Notes under the pieces: generated by a model
The model's database searches: none
What the model was told of the DNA's origin: nothing
The model's input: only the letters and a program-made list of their open reading frames with translations
In this document: piece by piece, positions 62,991 through 64,000 of the stretch
Layout of the letters: each line of letters starts with the position of its first letter
Position numbering within the stretch: the first letter of the stretch is position 1
DNA from: Sphingobium trunci
GTDB lineage: Bacteria > Pseudomonadota > Alphaproteobacteria > Sphingomonadales > Sphingomonadaceae
Reading direction: 5' to 3'
Assembly: GCF_022664535.1 (NCBI RefSeq)
Contig: NZ_JAKUJY010000003.1
Coordinates: 62,001-126,000, forward strand
Length of the DNA: 64,000 nucleotides
Program-made: the position numbers and the translations under genes

Positions 62991-64000
62991 ATGGGGGTAG
63001 CGGACGACGATACCGAGGGCTTGAGCCAACGCGAGCATAGCCTGGAGCAGGCGCTGCTGGGGTCGATCCTGGCGACCGTGCCCGATGCGCTGATCGTGAT
63101 CGACATGCGTGGGGCCATCGTGTCGTTCAGCGCGGCGGCGCAGCGCATGTTCCAATATGCCGAAAGCGACGTGCTGGGCGAGAATATCTCGATGCTGATG
63201 CCCTCCCCGGACCGGGAGCGGCATGACGGCTATATCGACCATTATCTCCATACCGGCGAGAAGCGGATCATCGGCATCGGGCGGCTGACCAGCGCCAGGC
63301 GGCGGGACGGGTCGACCTTTCCCATCGAACTGTCGGTGGGGGAGGTGCAGGATCAAGGGCGGCGGCTGTTCACCGGCTTCATCCGCGACCTGACCGAGCG
63401 GCAGCAGGCCGAACGGCGCGTGGCCGACCTGCAGGCGGAACTGGCCCATGCCAGCCGGGTGACGGCGATGGGGACGCTGGCGTCGGCGCTGGCGCATGAG
63501 CTGAACCAGCCACTGACCGCCATCGCCAATTATCTGGAGGCGGGGCGCGACCTGCTGGACGCCGGGGGGCCGGTGGACCGCGAGATGCTGCGCGAGGCGA
63601 TGGACGAAAGCGCGAGGCAGGCGCTGCGCGCGGGCGAGATCATCCGGTCGCTGCGCGAGTTCATCAAGCGCGGCGAGACCATGCGCCAGCCCGAACCGTT
63701 GCGCGCGCTGCTGGCGGAAGGCGCGGCGCTGGCCTTCATCGGCGCGGACAGCCGGGGCATCGACATGGACATCCAGGTCGACCGGCGCATCGACAAGGTG
63801 CTGGTGAACCGCGTGCAGTTGCAGCAGGTCATCATCAACCTCGTCAAGAATGCGGTCGAGGCGATGGCGGGCAGCCCGGCGCGCATCCTGCGCCTGTCCG
63901 CTGTGCCGATCGACAGCGGGCGGGTGGAGGTGGTGGTGGCCGACAGCGGCACCGGGCTTGACCCCGACATGTCGCGCACGCTGTTCACGCCCTTCACCAC
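62991..64000 (+). CDS. fixL: FixL-type heme-PAS oxygen-sensor histidine kinase, cut by window edge
   Basis: At least 336 residues, continuing past the right edge. There is no membrane helix. A single PAS domain (residues about 22-135) contains [18 protein letters not shown] and [20 protein letters not shown]. Aligned by eye with Bradyrhizobium FixL, His78 and Arg98 fall exactly on the proximal heme histidine and the distal arginine, 20 residues apart. [17 protein letters not shown] and a coiled linker lead to the phosphoacceptor His169 in [17 protein letters not shown]. Then [17 protein letters not shown] and [12 protein letters not shown] begin the ATPase domain. ATG at 62991 is chosen; GTG at 62988 is possible. 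Its partner FixJ should lie just beyond the window. Confidence 0.9.
   Translation, partial: MGVADDDTEGLSQREHSLEQALLGSILATVPDALIVIDMRGAIVSFSAAAQRMFQYAESDVLGENISMLMPSPDRERHDGYIDHYLHTGEKRIIGIGRLTSARRRDGSTFPIELSVGEVQDQGRRLFTGFIRDLTERQQAERRVADLQAELAHASRVTAMGTLASALAHELNQPLTAIANYLEAGRDLLDAGGPVDREMLREAMDESARQALRAGEIIRSLREFIKRGETMRQPEPLRALLAEGAALAFIGADSRGIDMDIQVDRRIDKVLVNRVQLQQVIINLVKNAVEAMAGSPARILRLSAVPIDSGRVEVVVADSGTGLDPDMSRTLFTPFT

Noticed and set aside
1..64000. CRISPR array, prophage, insertion sequence, tRNA or rRNA
   Set aside because: No regularly spaced repeats, integrase, transposase or tRNA-like cloverleaf was found when reading the gaps between genes.

Overview
The window is GC-rich DNA from an alphaproteobacterium, most likely a sphingomonad (Sphingobium/Novosphingobium type). 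The grounds are five large TonB-dependent receptors in 64 kb, one of them of the Xanthomonas/Caulobacter type, a mannonate dehydratase very close to what I recall of the Novosphingobium ManD, dense operons joined by 4-nt overlaps, and alphaproteobacterial intergenic repeats. I saw no tRNA, rRNA, CRISPR array, insertion sequence or phage gene.

Purine region, 1-29488. The core is an 18-gene minus-strand series, read from 26352 down to 6715. From its first gene down to the HAD gene at 8394, nearly every junction is an ATGA or TTGA overlap. It encodes a nearly complete route: adenine and guanine deaminases, xanthine dehydrogenase XdhABC, a flavoprotein in the position of urate oxidase, UraH, UraD, allantoinase PuuE, allantoate amidohydrolase, ureidoglycine-glyoxylate aminotransferase (which yields oxalurate), and HpxY/HpxW/HpxZ-type genes that would take oxalurate through oxamate to oxalate. 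An AzgA-type purine permease and an SBF-like transporter are embedded in it. A TonB receptor lies divergent at 26630. On the far side a second operon (TonB receptor, periplasmic NUP-type protein, NCS2 permease cut by the left edge) lies divergent from a LysR regulator and a purine phosphoribosyltransferase. Together these look like a purine utilization locus from outer membrane to oxalate.

Middle, 29489-43376. An aldo/keto reductase and a LysR regulator precede a glucuronoxylan locus: GH8 oligoxylanase, GH43 beta-xylosidase, a TonB receptor, a FadR/GntR regulator, mannonate dehydratase ManD and GH115 alpha-glucuronidase. A perfect palindrome and matching TGGTCAG half-sites lie in the two regulatory gaps around the regulator gene.

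43377-54903. An OmpA-like protein with a long leader is followed by dctBD divergent from dctA. The DctD protein lacks the sigma-54-contacting GAFTGA motif. Next come an AlgE-like porin and a TonB receptor coupled to an alkaline-phosphatase-superfamily phosphodiesterase.

54904-64000. mmsA with a divergent LysR gene and a secreted beta-helix protein are followed by a group that looks oxygen-linked: hemN, an OmpW-like protein, a shared FNR-like palindrome, a tandem universal stress protein, and the start of a soluble FixL-type heme-PAS histidine kinase that runs off the right edge.
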